Source: Oscillospiraceae bacterium (GTDB lineage Bacteria; Bacillota; Clostridia; Oscillospirales; Ruminococcaceae). Taken from it: a stretch of DNA of 64,000 nucleotides. Below, piece after piece: positions 1 through 8,400 of the stretch. A program made the position numbers and the translations under genes. Below the pieces are notes generated by a model. It did not search any database, was not told the origin of the DNA, and saw nothing but the letters and a program-made list of their open reading frames with translations. The stretch is taken from NCBI GenBank assembly GCA_009783695.1, contig WRCY01000002.1, positions 1 to 64,000 of the forward strand. Direction: 5' to 3'. How positions within the stretch are numbered: position 1 is the first letter of the stretch; the number at the start of each line of letters is the position of its first letter.

Positions 1-324
1 GGCACTGTATTATCGCAGGGTTCACCGCACTGCCCCTCGCCTTTACACGAGCCGCCGCCTATAGGTTCGCATGGCGTGAAAGGCACTGTGTTATCGCAGG
101 GTTCACCGCACTGCCCCTCGCCTTTACACGAGCCGCCGCCTATAGGTTCGCATGGCGTGAAAGGCACTGTGTTATCGCAGGGTTCGCCGCACAAGCCCTC
201 GCCCTTACATTCGCCGCCGCCTATAGGTTCGCAGGGTGTGAACGGCACTGTGTTATCGCAGGGTTCACCGCACTGCCCCTCGCCCTTACATTCGCCGCCG
301 CCTATAGGTTCGCAGGGTGTGAAA
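1..324 (-). repeat. Four tandem 81-bp coding repeats (27 residues each)
   Basis: Units begin at 1, 82, 163 and 244, each exactly 81 bp, and continue past the left edge. Each encodes a 27-residue unit with up to five cysteines (FTPCEPIGGG, CKGEG, CGEPCDN). Copies differ by a few bases: the unit at 163-243 replaces one Cys/Gln-containing codon group with a Leu one. In-frame period and near identity indicate recent expansion. Confidence 0.9.
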
Positions 325-1745
325 GGGTTACAGTCAGTGCAGGTATCTAAACCGCAGCTTTCGCACAAGTCGCAGGTACACGGGTTGCCGCACTCAACCG
401 CAAACACGACAATCGCGTCGTAGAATGAGGAGAGCGTAAATGTGACTGTGCTGCCGCGTTTTTCGCTTTCAACTGCAAAAAAATCAAAATCGTCCTCAAT
501 ATCATCATAATCCACTCCTATAAAATAGTAATGAAACTGCTTGTCAGACGCTCCGATTACAGACACGGCGGGGATAGAAATTTCGACAGAGCCGCCGCCC
601 ATGATTGAGGCGATTTCATCCTCGCCGTAGAAGAGCGCAACATTAAGCGCGCTGAAATGCGCGACGTCTTCAATATCAATTTCCGGGTATACCTCTCCTA
701 TCGCTGCCATAAATTCGGCGACAGAAGAGTCGATAACAAACTGCGCGAAAACAGTCGTATCCGCAGTAAATGCGCTTTCAAGGTCTGCTTTTTCGCCGCC
801 GCTTGCTAAGGTAAACCAGCCGTCAAATTTGTAGTTATCCTTTTTCGGGTCTTTAGGTAATTCAGCTAATTTACCGCCTCTGCCGGTGAACGCTGATGTT
901 GTTTCTCCGCCTACGCTGAAAACAATTTCAAACGCAGGCATAGCGAGCATGACAACGGCATCAGCAAATTCGCTGAATATAACAGTTACCGTTCCCTCTG
1001 CATGATTGACAATCGCGGGGATTTCGTCAATCACTGTGCTTAGGGGTTGGAAGTTATTGTCCGGCGAGGGTGCGGGGTTGAATCCAACACCGAAAAATTC
1101 GTAATGGAAGCCGCTTTCGGCAGGGATTGTAACTGAAACCGTGCCGTCGCCGAGGGATTCAATCTCAACACCGTTATAATCTAAGCCGACAAAGAACGCA
1201 GAGAGCTCTAAGCTTTTGTCGGCGAGGGAGGCGAGGTTTTCGTAGCCCGATAATCTCTCAATGTCGCCTTTGAACAATGTGAAGAAATCAATGTCTTTAA
1301 AATCGGATTCAACCGCAATCATAATCACCGCATCGGGAAAATCGGAAATTATGATAGTGGCCGTTCCGTCGTAGTTATTTCTACCGCTGATTATGTTTCC
1401 CACATCAAAGCCGTCGTCGCTGTCGTTAACGTCAACGCCGATGAAGTAAAAATCATACCAGTCCTCTAACATTTGCCCGGGAATCGGGAAAGTTATTGAA
1501 ACGCTTCCGCCCGGGAGGTGCTGAATTGTTTCATTATTGTAAGACAGCTCAACCTCAAGCGCGCCCCAAAGCTTAATATCGCTTTCATCTAAGCTCAGCG
1601 TTTGCGCTATTTCGCTGATGAGGCCGCCAAAGTCGGGCGTTGTGTCTGACGATGCAACTAATAATGTTGAAGGAATTATTGAAAACACAACAGCAACGGT
1701 CACTAATACAGACAGAATTTTTAATTTTAGCCTTTTGGTATGCAA
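1..1745 (-). CDS. Secreted repeat protein with InlB-type and Cys-rich repeats (3' end beyond window)
   Basis: The reading frame runs off the left edge, so the C terminus is missing. I chose the TTG at 1745 because GGAG lies 8 bases upstream and it opens directly into a basic signal peptide (KRLKLKILSVL, then a hydrophobic stretch to about residue 30). Three similar modules follow, each with a motif like FYFIGVDVND and a later DAVxxxAVE, so they look like internal duplications. Between them is a stretch matching Listeria-Bacteroides (InlB) repeats: GGKLAELPKDP, YKFDGWFT, then TADTTVFAQF. The visible C-terminal part is a Cys-rich array (FTPCEPIGGG, CKGEG, CGEPCDNTVP). A surface or exported adhesin-like protein is an inference; the function is not recognised. 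Confidence 0.7.
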   Translation of the reverse strand, partial: MHTKRLKLKILSVLVTVAVVFSIIPSTLLVASSDTTPDFGGLISEIAQTLSLDESDIKLWGALEVELSYNNETIQHLPGGSVSITFPIPGQMLEDWYDFYFIGVDVNDSDDGFDVGNIISGRNNYDGTATIIISDFPDAVIMIAVESDFKDIDFFTLFKGDIERLSGYENLASLADKSLELSAFFVGLDYNGVEIESLGDGTVSVTIPAESGFHYEFFGVGFNPAPSPDNNFQPLSTVIDEIPAIVNHAEGTVTVIFSEFADAVVMLAMPAFEIVFSVGGETTSAFTGRGGKLAELPKDPKKDNYKFDGWFTLASGGEKADLESAFTADTTVFAQFVIDSSVAEFMAAIGEVYPEIDIEDVAHFSALNVALFYGEDEIASIMGGGSVEISIPAVSVIGASDKQFHYYFIGVDYDDIEDDFDFFAVESEKRGSTVTFTLSSFYDAIVVFAVECGNPCTCDLCESCGLDTCTDCNPFTPCEPIGGGECKGEGQCGEPCDNTVPFTPCEPIGGGECKGEGLCGEPCDNTVPFTPCEPIGGGSCKGEGQCGEPCDNTVPFTPCEPIGGGSCKGEGQCGEPCDNTV

Positions 1746-1874
1746 TTATATTCACTCCTTTTTACTAATCAAAAACGAAACCGCGGACTCCGGGCTCTTA
1801 CATCCGGATAAGCACAGATTATGACACTGCGGAATCCGCGGTTCACGTTTTAGGCAGTTTACTTACTGTCGTGT

Positions 1875-2696
1875 TTACGAGCCGTTATCTTCAGGGCGCA
1901 GTTTATTAATCAGATTTGTGAAGAAATCGTTTGCGCTGTCAGTGGGCTCAACCAGCTTGTCTATTGAGAGGTTCAAGCTTCCCAAATCCGTTATTTCTAT
2001 CGGGCTGCCGTCCTTACTCACGGCTTCAACCGGCCCGTCTGAAACATCAAGGTCTGTCGTGACGGATATCTGGTCTGCCTCGTCCTGCGTGAAGCCGTCG
2101 CCGATGTCAATCTGGTCGTCGGTGAATTCGTAGTCATCTGCGTCATCTGCGTCATCTGCGTCATCAGCGTCATCTGCGTCATCTGCGTCATCTGCATCAT
2201 CAGCGTCATCTGCGTCATCAGCATCGTCAGCGTCATCAGCGTCGTCAGCGTCATCTGCGTCATCAGCGTCATCTGCGTCATCTGCGTCATCAGCATCATC
2301 AGCATCATCAGCGTCATCTGCATCATCTGCGTCATCTGCGTCATCAGCATCGTCAGCGTCATCTGCGTCATCTGCGTCATCATTTTTTATTTCTTTTCCA
2401 CAATGCACACAAAAAGCATCTTCTCCTTCTGTGCAACTACAGCCTTCTTCCGTGCCTTCACCACATATAGCGCAGAATTCGACATCGTCTCCGCAATCAC
2501 CATTGCAGAAATTTTCGCCTAAAGCTACTATCGGATAATTTGATTCATCGTTTCCGCTAAAAGAATCGATGTTTGTTGCTAACGCTCTGGTAAAAAGCAA
2601 GGAAGCTGCACAAGTTAACGCCAGAATTCGTTTTGCGTGCTTTTTGCTCCTCATCGTTTGCTTTTTAAACCATTTTTCCACTTGCCTTTTGCGCAT
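1875..2696 (-). CDS. Secreted protein with Cys pairs and a long Asp-Asp-Ala repeat
   Basis: This 273-residue protein starts with a basic region and a hydrophobic segment (residues ~22-40, ILALTCAASLLFTRALA), consistent with a signal peptide. Residues ~58-105 hold CxxxC/CxxC pairs (CAICGEGTEEGC, CVHCGKEI) that resemble zinc ribbon knuckles. About 27 copies of the tripeptide DDA follow, then an acidic tail with no recognised domain. The repeat would be strongly acidic and could bind divalent cations, but that is inference. It follows the first secreted repeat gene on the same strand, so both may belong to one surface-protein locus. The start at 2696 has an AAAGGTGATTACTT leader. Confidence 0.7.
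   Translation of the reverse strand: MRKRQVEKWFKKQTMRSKKHAKRILALTCAASLLFTRALATNIDSFSGNDESNYPIVALGENFCNGDCGDDVEFCAICGEGTEEGCSCTEGEDAFCVHCGKEIKNDDADDADDADDADDADDADDADDADDADDADDADDADDADDADDADDADDADDADDADDADDADDADDADDADDADDADDADDYEFTDDQIDIGDGFTQDEADQISVTTDLDVSDGPVEAVSKDGSPIEITDLGSLNLSIDKLVEPTDSANDFFTNLINKLRPEDNGS
2134..2383. repeat. 9-bp microsatellite-like repeat (about 27 units) encoding DDA
   Basis: The plus strand reads TCATCTGCG or TCATCAGCG about 27 times without a frame break. Third-position variation (TCT/TCA, GCG/GCA/GTC) shows it is not freshly copied everywhere. Unit length is a multiple of three, so slippage changes protein length and not frame. Confidence 0.95.
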
Positions 2697-2754
2697 AAGT
2701 AATCACCTTTAAACCTTTCATTAAATACTTTTATAATGTTAAAGCTTTTCTGCT

Positions 2755-4041
2755 TCAAACAACCATGTTGGCATAGCTCTCTTTGACGAATTTTATATCT
2801 ATAGGGTTATTGTGTTGTTGAGATGTTCCGACTATTATGCCATCTGCTTTAGCTTTACGGATTAATCTTAAAGCTATTTCTCTCATTGTTTCTACCTCTG
2901 AAAAAGGTATAGCGTTTTTATGTAAATCCTGCGATAGAGTTATTTCAGCGCCAACATTTTTAGCTATTTCAAAAAAACCGTCAGCATCGGTTTTATTGTC
3001 GTTTATCCCTTCGAGAAGATTATATTGCAATTTTAATCTTGTTTTACTCATAGGATATCTTTTTAGATTTTCTACAACTTTATAAAATTTATCATTTCCT
3101 TTTATTTTTTTAAAAGTTTCGCGAGTTCCTGCATCTATCGAACTTATTATCCATGGAACTCTGCCCGCTTCTATGAGAAGTGCTAATTTTTCTCTGTACA
3201 CGGAAAGGTTTGAAAGCAGTGCAATTTTCCATTCAGTTGTAAATAAAACTTCCATTATTTCATCAAAATACCTATTCACACATAACTCACCGTTTGCAAA
3301 GGTTACAATAAAATTATCCTTTAAAGCAACATAGTCAGGCATTTCTGAAAACGTCCGCACAATATCATACGTAGTCGTTCCTACCCGTTTTTTGTTTTCG
3401 CGCAATGCTCCCGATTTAGCCGCTGTGCAATAAATACACTTAAAATTACAAGCGTCCATAGCCAAATCTTGTAAAAAGAGTACGTTCCTACACCTTATCG
3501 TTTTATGAAAAAATCCATATTCCATCGCATGACAACCAAAACATCTGTTTGGACTTTCGCATTGATTAGCTTCTATCAATTTTTCTACATAACTCTGCCA
3601 CTGTATAATTACATCGCGAACCGAATCGCAATCTTCTGCGATAAAACACGGACGCGTTCTTCTCCCCATAATGCATAACGGAAATTTTGAACCTCTATAA
3701 TACAAAGTGCTTCCTAACCTTTTACAACTCTTCCTATATTCCAAATCTGCCTCTAAAAAATGGATTTTTTCTGGTTGAGCTTTCTTCAACAAGTAATTTC
3801 CTGCAGATTTTGCAGTTTTATCGTTGTTGTATGTAATCCAAAATTGTGCTTCGGGGTAACGTTCTATAACCTCATCAACAGAAACTACCTCATAGCCAAG
3901 AAATCCTTTCGAGAAATTCTTTAAGCTTTCATCTTTAACCGCAAAAACCTCCGGCTTACCTGTAATGTTTACCCATTTACTTATGTTTTTCTTAACAAAT
4001 TCACCTTGTATACCATAATAAACATTTTTACTGACATTCAT
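2755..4041 (-). CDS. Radical SAM protein
   Basis: This 428-residue protein carries the radical SAM cluster motif CX3CX2C as CNFKCIYC near residue 201. A second Cys group lies just before it (CESPNRCFGCH near residues 161-170), which may hold an auxiliary cluster. The N-terminal ~130 residues look like an independent alpha/beta domain (YYGIQGEF, FWITYNND). The C-terminal half has the usual TIM-barrel features (VTFANGELCVNRYF, SSIDAGTRETFKKIKG). The gene is clearly more AT-rich than the core genes to its right, which suggests horizontal transfer. The substrate is unknown. There is no SPASM-like Cys-rich tail and no precursor peptide gene adjacent that I can recognise. Confidence 0.8.
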   Translation of the reverse strand: MNVSKNVYYGIQGEFVKKNISKWVNITGKPEVFAVKDESLKNFSKGFLGYEVVSVDEVIERYPEAQFWITYNNDKTAKSAGNYLLKKAQPEKIHFLEADLEYRKSCKRLGSTLYYRGSKFPLCIMGRRTRPCFIAEDCDSVRDVIIQWQSYVEKLIEANQCESPNRCFGCHAMEYGFFHKTIRCRNVLFLQDLAMDACNFKCIYCTAAKSGALRENKKRVGTTTYDIVRTFSEMPDYVALKDNFIVTFANGELCVNRYFDEIMEVLFTTEWKIALLSNLSVYREKLALLIEAGRVPWIISSIDAGTRETFKKIKGNDKFYKVVENLKRYPMSKTRLKLQYNLLEGINDNKTDADGFFEIAKNVGAEITLSQDLHKNAIPFSEVETMREIALRLIRKAKADGIIVGTSQQHNNPIDIKFVKESYANMVV

Positions 4042-4215
4042 TTACCATTTACCCCTCATTCAAACATTTAATTAATCCATGTAATAGTCAGTATAGCACA
4101 TTTTTTTCCTCATGTCAACATAATAAGTTTAATTAAACCTATAATGCTATACAAAATTTCAATATTCTAAGTTAATATTTTTATATAATAACTACAAATC
4201 CGGAAGATAAAACAG

Positions 4216-4260
4216 TTGAGAAAAGCAGTATACAGCCGATATAATATAGTATACAGGCTG
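4216..4260 (+). promoter_or_regulatory. Promoter with operator-like inverted repeat for the XRE gene at 4311
   Basis: TTGAGA (4216-4221), an 18-bp spacer and TATAAT (4240-4245) precede the XRE gene. The motif GTATACAG occurs on both sides of the -10 (from 4229 and from 4249), and CAGCC/GGCTG make partial dyads. Autoregulation is inferred from this overlap. Confidence 0.55.
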
Positions 4261-4310
4261 TACATTAAACTCACACTTATTGGTTATTATAATAGAAATG
4301 GGGTGATTGT

Positions 4311-4643
4311 ATGGCAGTGGACTTCAAATTGATTGGAAGCCGTATACAGGATATGCGCAAAGGCAGGCTCCTCACGCAGGAAACGCTTGCAGAGAGGCTT
4401 GATTTCTCCGTAGGTTACGTTTCAAACATGGAGCGCGGCACAACAAAAATCAGCCTCGATACCCTTTCTAAAATTGCCGATTCCCTTGACTGCGACGTTT
4501 CGGAATTAATCCAGGGGTGTTCATACGGGAGAAACACGTACCTGACCGGCGAAATCCTTGAATTAATAGCAAGGCTCAGCTCGGACGAGAAGCGCGTGAT
4601 GTTCAAAGTGCTGGAAAGTTATCTGAGTGAAAAAGTAAAATAA
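4311..4643 (+). CDS. XRE-family transcriptional regulator, 110 residues
   Basis: Residues ~8-65 form a Cro/CI-type helix-turn-helix domain (IGSRIQDMRKG, LTQETLAERLDFSVGYVSNME, KIADSLDCDVSELI). A C-terminal helical extension follows (LIARLSSDEKRVMFKVLESYL), as in many single-gene clostridial XRE regulators. It differs from the eight shorter XRE paralogues elsewhere in this window: it lacks their SLDYLVGRSDE tail. It has its own promoter and its own terminator, so it is monocistronic. Target unknown; autoregulation is likely. Confidence 0.85.
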   Translation: MAVDFKLIGSRIQDMRKGRLLTQETLAERLDFSVGYVSNMERGTTKISLDTLSKIADSLDCDVSELIQGCSYGRNTYLTGEILELIARLSSDEKRVMFKVLESYLSEKVK

Positions 4644-4650
4644 ATAGTAT

Positions 4651-4681
4651 TTAACCCGTTCAAAGCCGAACGGGTTTTTTC
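4651..4681 (+). terminator. Rho-independent terminator after the XRE gene
   Basis: Stem AACCCGTTC / GAACGGGTT with loop AAAGCC, followed by a T run. Confidence 0.9.
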
Positions 4682-4699
4682 TTAATTATAATATTTTTC

Positions 4700-4728
4700 T
4701 TGACATTTGTGAAATAATCGTTTATACT
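4700..4728 (+). promoter_or_regulatory. Promoter of the T-box/ilvB transcript
   Basis: TTGACA (4700-4705), 17-bp spacer, TATACT (4723-4728). Transcription would start near 4735, just before the T-box leader. Confidence 0.75.
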
Positions 4729-4734
4729 ATCAAG

Positions 4735-5085
4735 TAAACGAATGTTTATTAAAATCCATTATATTCAAAAGGCTGTGACAGGGACAAAAGGTAACGTATG
4801 AAGCCTGCGCCAATTAAAGACTGGCGCGTCAGAGAGCCCGCGTTTGGTGCGAGCGGGCGGCGGAGCGGTGCTGTATATCGCCCTTGAGCTTTCACTGAGA
4901 ACGCCGCGGTTTGCTTTTGCAGCCCTGCAGCTATTAGCGGTGAACGGGTTCTCCCGTTATCGAGAGGCGCGTTGCAAGACGCGGACTAAGCGGCGTGTTG
5001 TTTAAAAACACGCAAGAAGAGTGGTACCATGGAAGCGAGCTTTCATCTCTTTACATAAGGGGTGGGCTTTTTATTTTTGGGAGGA
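4735..5085 (+). promoter_or_regulatory. T-box riboswitch leader, probable isoleucine specifier
   Basis: Stem I is visible: AGAGAGCCCGCG, then the apical GGTGCGAGCGGG, returning through CCCTTGAGC. In the specifier position just before GCCCTTGAG lies ATC (4877-4879), an isoleucine codon. The conserved T-box bulge sequence TGGTACC is at 5022-5028. It is followed by a terminator stem (CATCTCTT / AAGGGGTG, extended by AGC / GCT) and the T tract at 5078-5088. The expected mechanism is that uncharged tRNA-Ile stabilises the antiterminator and lets transcription reach ilvB. The specifier register is my reading and could be one codon off. Confidence 0.88.
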
Positions 5086-5093
5086 ATTTTTAT

Positions 5094-6764
5094 ATGCAGC
5101 TCCGCGGTTCTGATATTATAGTAGAGTGTTTAATTGAACAGGGCGCAGACGTGCTTTTCGGCTATCCGGGCGGCGCGGTGCTCAACATCTACGACAGCCT
5201 TTATAAGTATTCGGATAAAATCCGCCACGTGCTCACCTCGCACGAACAGCACGCCGGTCACGCTGCCGACGGCTACGCGCGCGCTTCGGGCAAAACGGGC
5301 GTTGTTCTTGCTACCTCGGGCCCCGGTGCGACAAACCTCGTCACTGCGCTCGCCACCGCAAACATGGACAGCGTGCCCATTGTCGCAATCACGGGCAACG
5401 TCAGCCTCGACCTGCTCGGACTCGACAGCTTTCAGGAGGTGGACATCACAGGAATCACCATGCCCGTGACCAAGCACAATTTCCTTGTGCGCGACGTAAA
5501 TGAGCTCGCAGACACAATCCGCAAAGCTTTCCGAATCGCAAACAGCGGACGCAAAGGCGCGGTGCTGATTGACGTGCCGAAAGATATAACGGCGGCTTTG
5601 GCGGAATATGAACCCGCGCAATTAGCCTTTGCGGAGGAGCACCCGCAGTGCAATGCGGTTGAATTGCAAACCGCAGCCGAATTAATCACCTCCTCTAAGC
5701 GCCCGTTAATCTATGCAGGCGGCGGCGTGATTTCTTCAGGCGCGGAAGCGGAGCTTGCGGCTTTTGCGGAAAAATTAAACGCCCCCGTTTCCTGCTCGCT
5801 GATGGGGCAGGGCGCGTATGACCAGTATGACTGCAAGTATATCGGAATGCTCGGCATGCACGGCACTGCCGCCGCCGCCGGAATCTTTAAGGACTGCGAC
5901 CTGTTTATCGCGCTCGGAACGCGCTTTTCCGACCGCGTGACAGGCTGCAAGAAAACATTTTCAGAGAATGTGAAAATCATTCACATCGACATAGACGAAG
6001 CCGAGCACGGCAAGAACGTCCCCGCGGACTTGAAGATCGCGGGCGACTTAAAAGGAATTCTCGCGGCACTGAACGCACAGCTCCCGCAAAAGCAGAACCC
6101 CGCCTGGCTTGCAAGAGCAGGCGGGCTGCACGCGACCTATAAAGCCGTGCAAACCGGAACGGCAAAGCTCCCCGTAACGCCGATGGCGGTTCTCGAAAAG
6201 CTTGATGAGCTCACACAGGGGCGCGCAATAATCACCACTGAGGTAGGGCAGAACCAGATGTGGGCGGCGATGTATTACCGCAACCGCGAAACGCGGACGT
6301 TCCTTTCGAGCGGTGGTCTCGGAACAATGGGCTTCGGGCTCGGAGCGGCAATCGGCGCAAAAATCGCAAAACCCGAAAAAACAGTCGTAAACGTTGCAGG
6401 CGACGGCAGCTTCGGCATGAATCTGAACGAGCTTGTAACCTTATCGAAGTATCAAATCCCCGTGATTCAGCTCGTGCTCAACAACTCCGTGCTCGGCATG
6501 GTGCGGCAGTGGCAGCGGATTTTCTATGACGCGAGATTCTCGCAAACTACGCTTGACCGCCCTCTCGATTATAAAAAGTTAGCGGAGGCGTTCGGGATTA
6601 AATGCTTCATAATAGAAAAAACAGAGGAAACAGAACCCGTGCTCAAGGCGGCGCTTGAGCTTAACGAGCCTGTTTTGGTTGAATGTCGCATTGACCGCGA
6701 CATAAACGTTTTGCCCATGGTTCCGCCCGGCGCGGATATAACGAAGCCTATTTTGGAGGTATAG
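5094..6764 (+). CDS. ilvB: Acetolactate synthase large subunit
   Basis: ThDP-dependent enzyme making acetolactate or acetohydroxybutyrate in Val/Leu/Ile synthesis. I place the start at ATG 5094 (MQLRGSDIIVECL), which has GGGAGGA upstream; the longer frame from 4995 lies inside the T-box. The length is 556 residues, typical for the family. It shows GYPGGAVLNIYD with the catalytic Glu in LTSHEQHAGHAADGYARASG, TSGPGATN, and the ThDP/Mg motif GDGSFGMNLNELVTL. It has no adjacent small subunit ilvN. The T-box ties its expression to isoleucine supply, which fits cimA and leuCDB downstream. Confidence 0.95.
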   Translation: MQLRGSDIIVECLIEQGADVLFGYPGGAVLNIYDSLYKYSDKIRHVLTSHEQHAGHAADGYARASGKTGVVLATSGPGATNLVTALATANMDSVPIVAITGNVSLDLLGLDSFQEVDITGITMPVTKHNFLVRDVNELADTIRKAFRIANSGRKGAVLIDVPKDITAALAEYEPAQLAFAEEHPQCNAVELQTAAELITSSKRPLIYAGGGVISSGAEAELAAFAEKLNAPVSCSLMGQGAYDQYDCKYIGMLGMHGTAAAAGIFKDCDLFIALGTRFSDRVTGCKKTFSENVKIIHIDIDEAEHGKNVPADLKIAGDLKGILAALNAQLPQKQNPAWLARAGGLHATYKAVQTGTAKLPVTPMAVLEKLDELTQGRAIITTEVGQNQMWAAMYYRNRETRTFLSSGGLGTMGFGLGAAIGAKIAKPEKTVVNVAGDGSFGMNLNELVTLSKYQIPVIQLVLNNSVLGMVRQWQRIFYDARFSQTTLDRPLDYKKLAEAFGIKCFIIEKTEETEPVLKAALELNEPVLVECRIDRDINVLPMVPPGADITKPILEV

Positions 6765-6792
6765 TAATGTTTAAAAATAAGCATAACTGAAT

Positions 6793-7092
6793 CAGGGAAA
6801 ACGAAACTTTTTATTCCCCGTTCGTGAAGAAAAGACTTAATGAAAATATGTTTGAAAAAACTGACATAAAAACGGGGAAAACGAAACTTTTTATTCCCCG
6901 CTCGTGAAGAAAGGACTTAATGAAAATATGTTTGAAAAAACTGACACAAAAACGGGGAAAACGAAACTTTTTTATTCCCTGTTCGTGAAGAAAAGACTTA
7001 ATGAAAATATGTTTAAAAATAAGCATAATTGAATCGGGGAAAACGAAACTCTTTATTCCCCGTTCGTGAAGAAAGGACTTAATGAAAATATG
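6793..7092 (+). repeat. Leader repeat, four tandem copies before tyrS
   Basis: Copies start at 6793, 6873, 6953 and 7035 (periods 80, 80, 82 bp). Each has a hairpin (CGGGGAA, loop containing ACGAAAC, TTCCCCG), then GAAGAAAGGACTTAATGAAA and ATATG. The last copy supplies the tyrS ribosome binding site and start codon. The stem is not followed by a T run, so it is not a terminator. Three internal copies carry the same SD and ATG but lead only to about nine-codon frames. Confidence 0.9.
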
Positions 7093-8373
7093 ACTTTATT
7101 TCAGGAATTAAAAGCGCGGGGGCTCATCGCGCAGGTAAGCCGCCCGGAAGAGCTCGAGGAGCTCCTAAACACGGAAAGCGTCAGCTTTTATACAGGCTTT
7201 GACGCGACTGCCGACTCGCTGCATATCGGCGGGTTATTACAGCTTATAACGATGAGAAGATTCCAGCTTGCAGGGCATAAGCCTTACGCGCTGCTCGGCA
7301 CGGCGACGTCACTCATCGGCGACCCGACCGGCAAAACCGAACTCCGCAAAATGCTCTCCCACGAAACAATCGCACATAACTGCGAACGCTTCGCACAGCA
7401 GATGGGAAGAATACTGTACTTTGACGGGAACGCCAATTCTGCAGCAGCGGGAATTGCCGGCGACAACCTGCCGTCGGCTGAGTTCGTCCGTAACGGCGAC
7501 TGGTTCGCGGACATAAAGTACCTTGAATTTTTAGGTGCCATCGGACGGCACTTCTCGGTGAACAAAATGCTCACCGCCGAGTGCTTCCGCTCACGCTACG
7601 AGGGCAAGGGGCTCTCTTTCCTTGAGTTCAACTACATGCTGCTGCAAAGCTACGATTTTTTACACCTTTTTAGAACCAAAAATATAAAGCTGCAAATGGG
7701 CGGCGATGACCAGTGGTCAAATATCCTTGCGGGCGCAGACCTGATACGGCGCATGGACGGCGAAAAGGCAGAAGCTGCTTCCGGGACAGAAGCTGCCTCC
7801 AAAGCCTACGCGCTGACGTTCAGGCTCATCACCACCAGCGACGGCATGAAGATGGGCAAGACCGAGAAAGGCGCGCTGTGGCTCGCCGCCGACCGCTGCC
7901 CGGTCTACGACTTTTACCAGTATTTCCGCAACGTCGGCGATGCCGATGTAATCAACCTGTTCAAGTGGCTGACCTTCGTGCCTGTAGAGGAAATCGAAGC
8001 AATGAACTTAGACAGCGGCGCGAAATTTAACGAAGCAAAGGCGCGGCTCGCCTTTGAGATGACGAAAATCGTTCACGGGGAGGAAGAAGCTGAAAAAGCG
8101 CACAGCGCCGCAAAGAACATCTTCGGCGGCGGCGGGGAGAGCGCGGATATGCCGACGACGATAATTGAGGAAAGCGAAATAAACATCTTAGATTTGCTGG
8201 TTAAAACAGGGCTCTGCTCGTCAAGGCGCGACGCGAGAACAAACGTAGAGCAGGGCGGCGTAAGCCTTGACGGCGAAAAAGTTACAGACGTAAACGCGGT
8301 GATTGAGATTAAGGAGCACGTCATAATTAAGAAAGGCAAGAAGAATTTTCATAAAGCGGCAAGGAACGGTTAA
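7090..8373 (+). CDS. tyrS: Tyrosyl-tRNA synthetase
   Basis: Class I aminoacyl-tRNA synthetase charging tRNA-Tyr in the cytosol. I take ATG 7090 (MTLFQELKARG); an in-frame GTG at 7066 would add eight residues encoded by the leader repeat. Visible motifs are the HIGH-like HIGGLLQL (near residue 44), GGDDQWSNI for tyrosine/ATP binding, KMGKTEKGALW as the KMSKS equivalent, and a C-terminal S4 domain (LLVKTGLCSSRRDARTNVEQGGVSL). At 427 residues it has normal family length, apart from a short Ala/Glu/Ser insert near residues 222-232. cimA follows 27 bp after its stop. Confidence 0.95.
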   Translation: MTLFQELKARGLIAQVSRPEELEELLNTESVSFYTGFDATADSLHIGGLLQLITMRRFQLAGHKPYALLGTATSLIGDPTGKTELRKMLSHETIAHNCERFAQQMGRILYFDGNANSAAAGIAGDNLPSAEFVRNGDWFADIKYLEFLGAIGRHFSVNKMLTAECFRSRYEGKGLSFLEFNYMLLQSYDFLHLFRTKNIKLQMGGDDQWSNILAGADLIRRMDGEKAEAASGTEAASKAYALTFRLITTSDGMKMGKTEKGALWLAADRCPVYDFYQYFRNVGDADVINLFKWLTFVPVEEIEAMNLDSGAKFNEAKARLAFEMTKIVHGEEEAEKAHSAAKNIFGGGGESADMPTTIIEESEINILDLLVKTGLCSSRRDARTNVEQGGVSLDGEKVTDVNAVIEIKEHVIIKKGKKNFHKAARNG

Positions 8374-8400
8374 GCTGTTATGCGGAGAAAGGATAACGCC

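Noticed and set aside
1..324. CRISPR-like array of regular repeats
   Set aside because: The 81-bp units are contiguous and coding, without unique spacers; no cas gene is present.
2018..2383. Met/Thr-rich ORF (121 codons) in the DDA region
   Set aside because: Frame shadow of the 9-bp repeat; no SD and only repeat-encoded residues.
4995..5093. Longer ilvB N terminus
   Set aside because: Those 33 codons lie inside the T-box antiterminator and terminator; ATG 5094 has a proper SD.
5130..5621. 163-codon minus-strand ORF inside ilvB
   Set aside because: Antisense shadow; ilvB is complete and conserved.
6811..7026. 71-codon minus-strand ORF in the tyrS leader
   Set aside because: Arises only from the tandem leader repeats; composition repeats every 80 bp.
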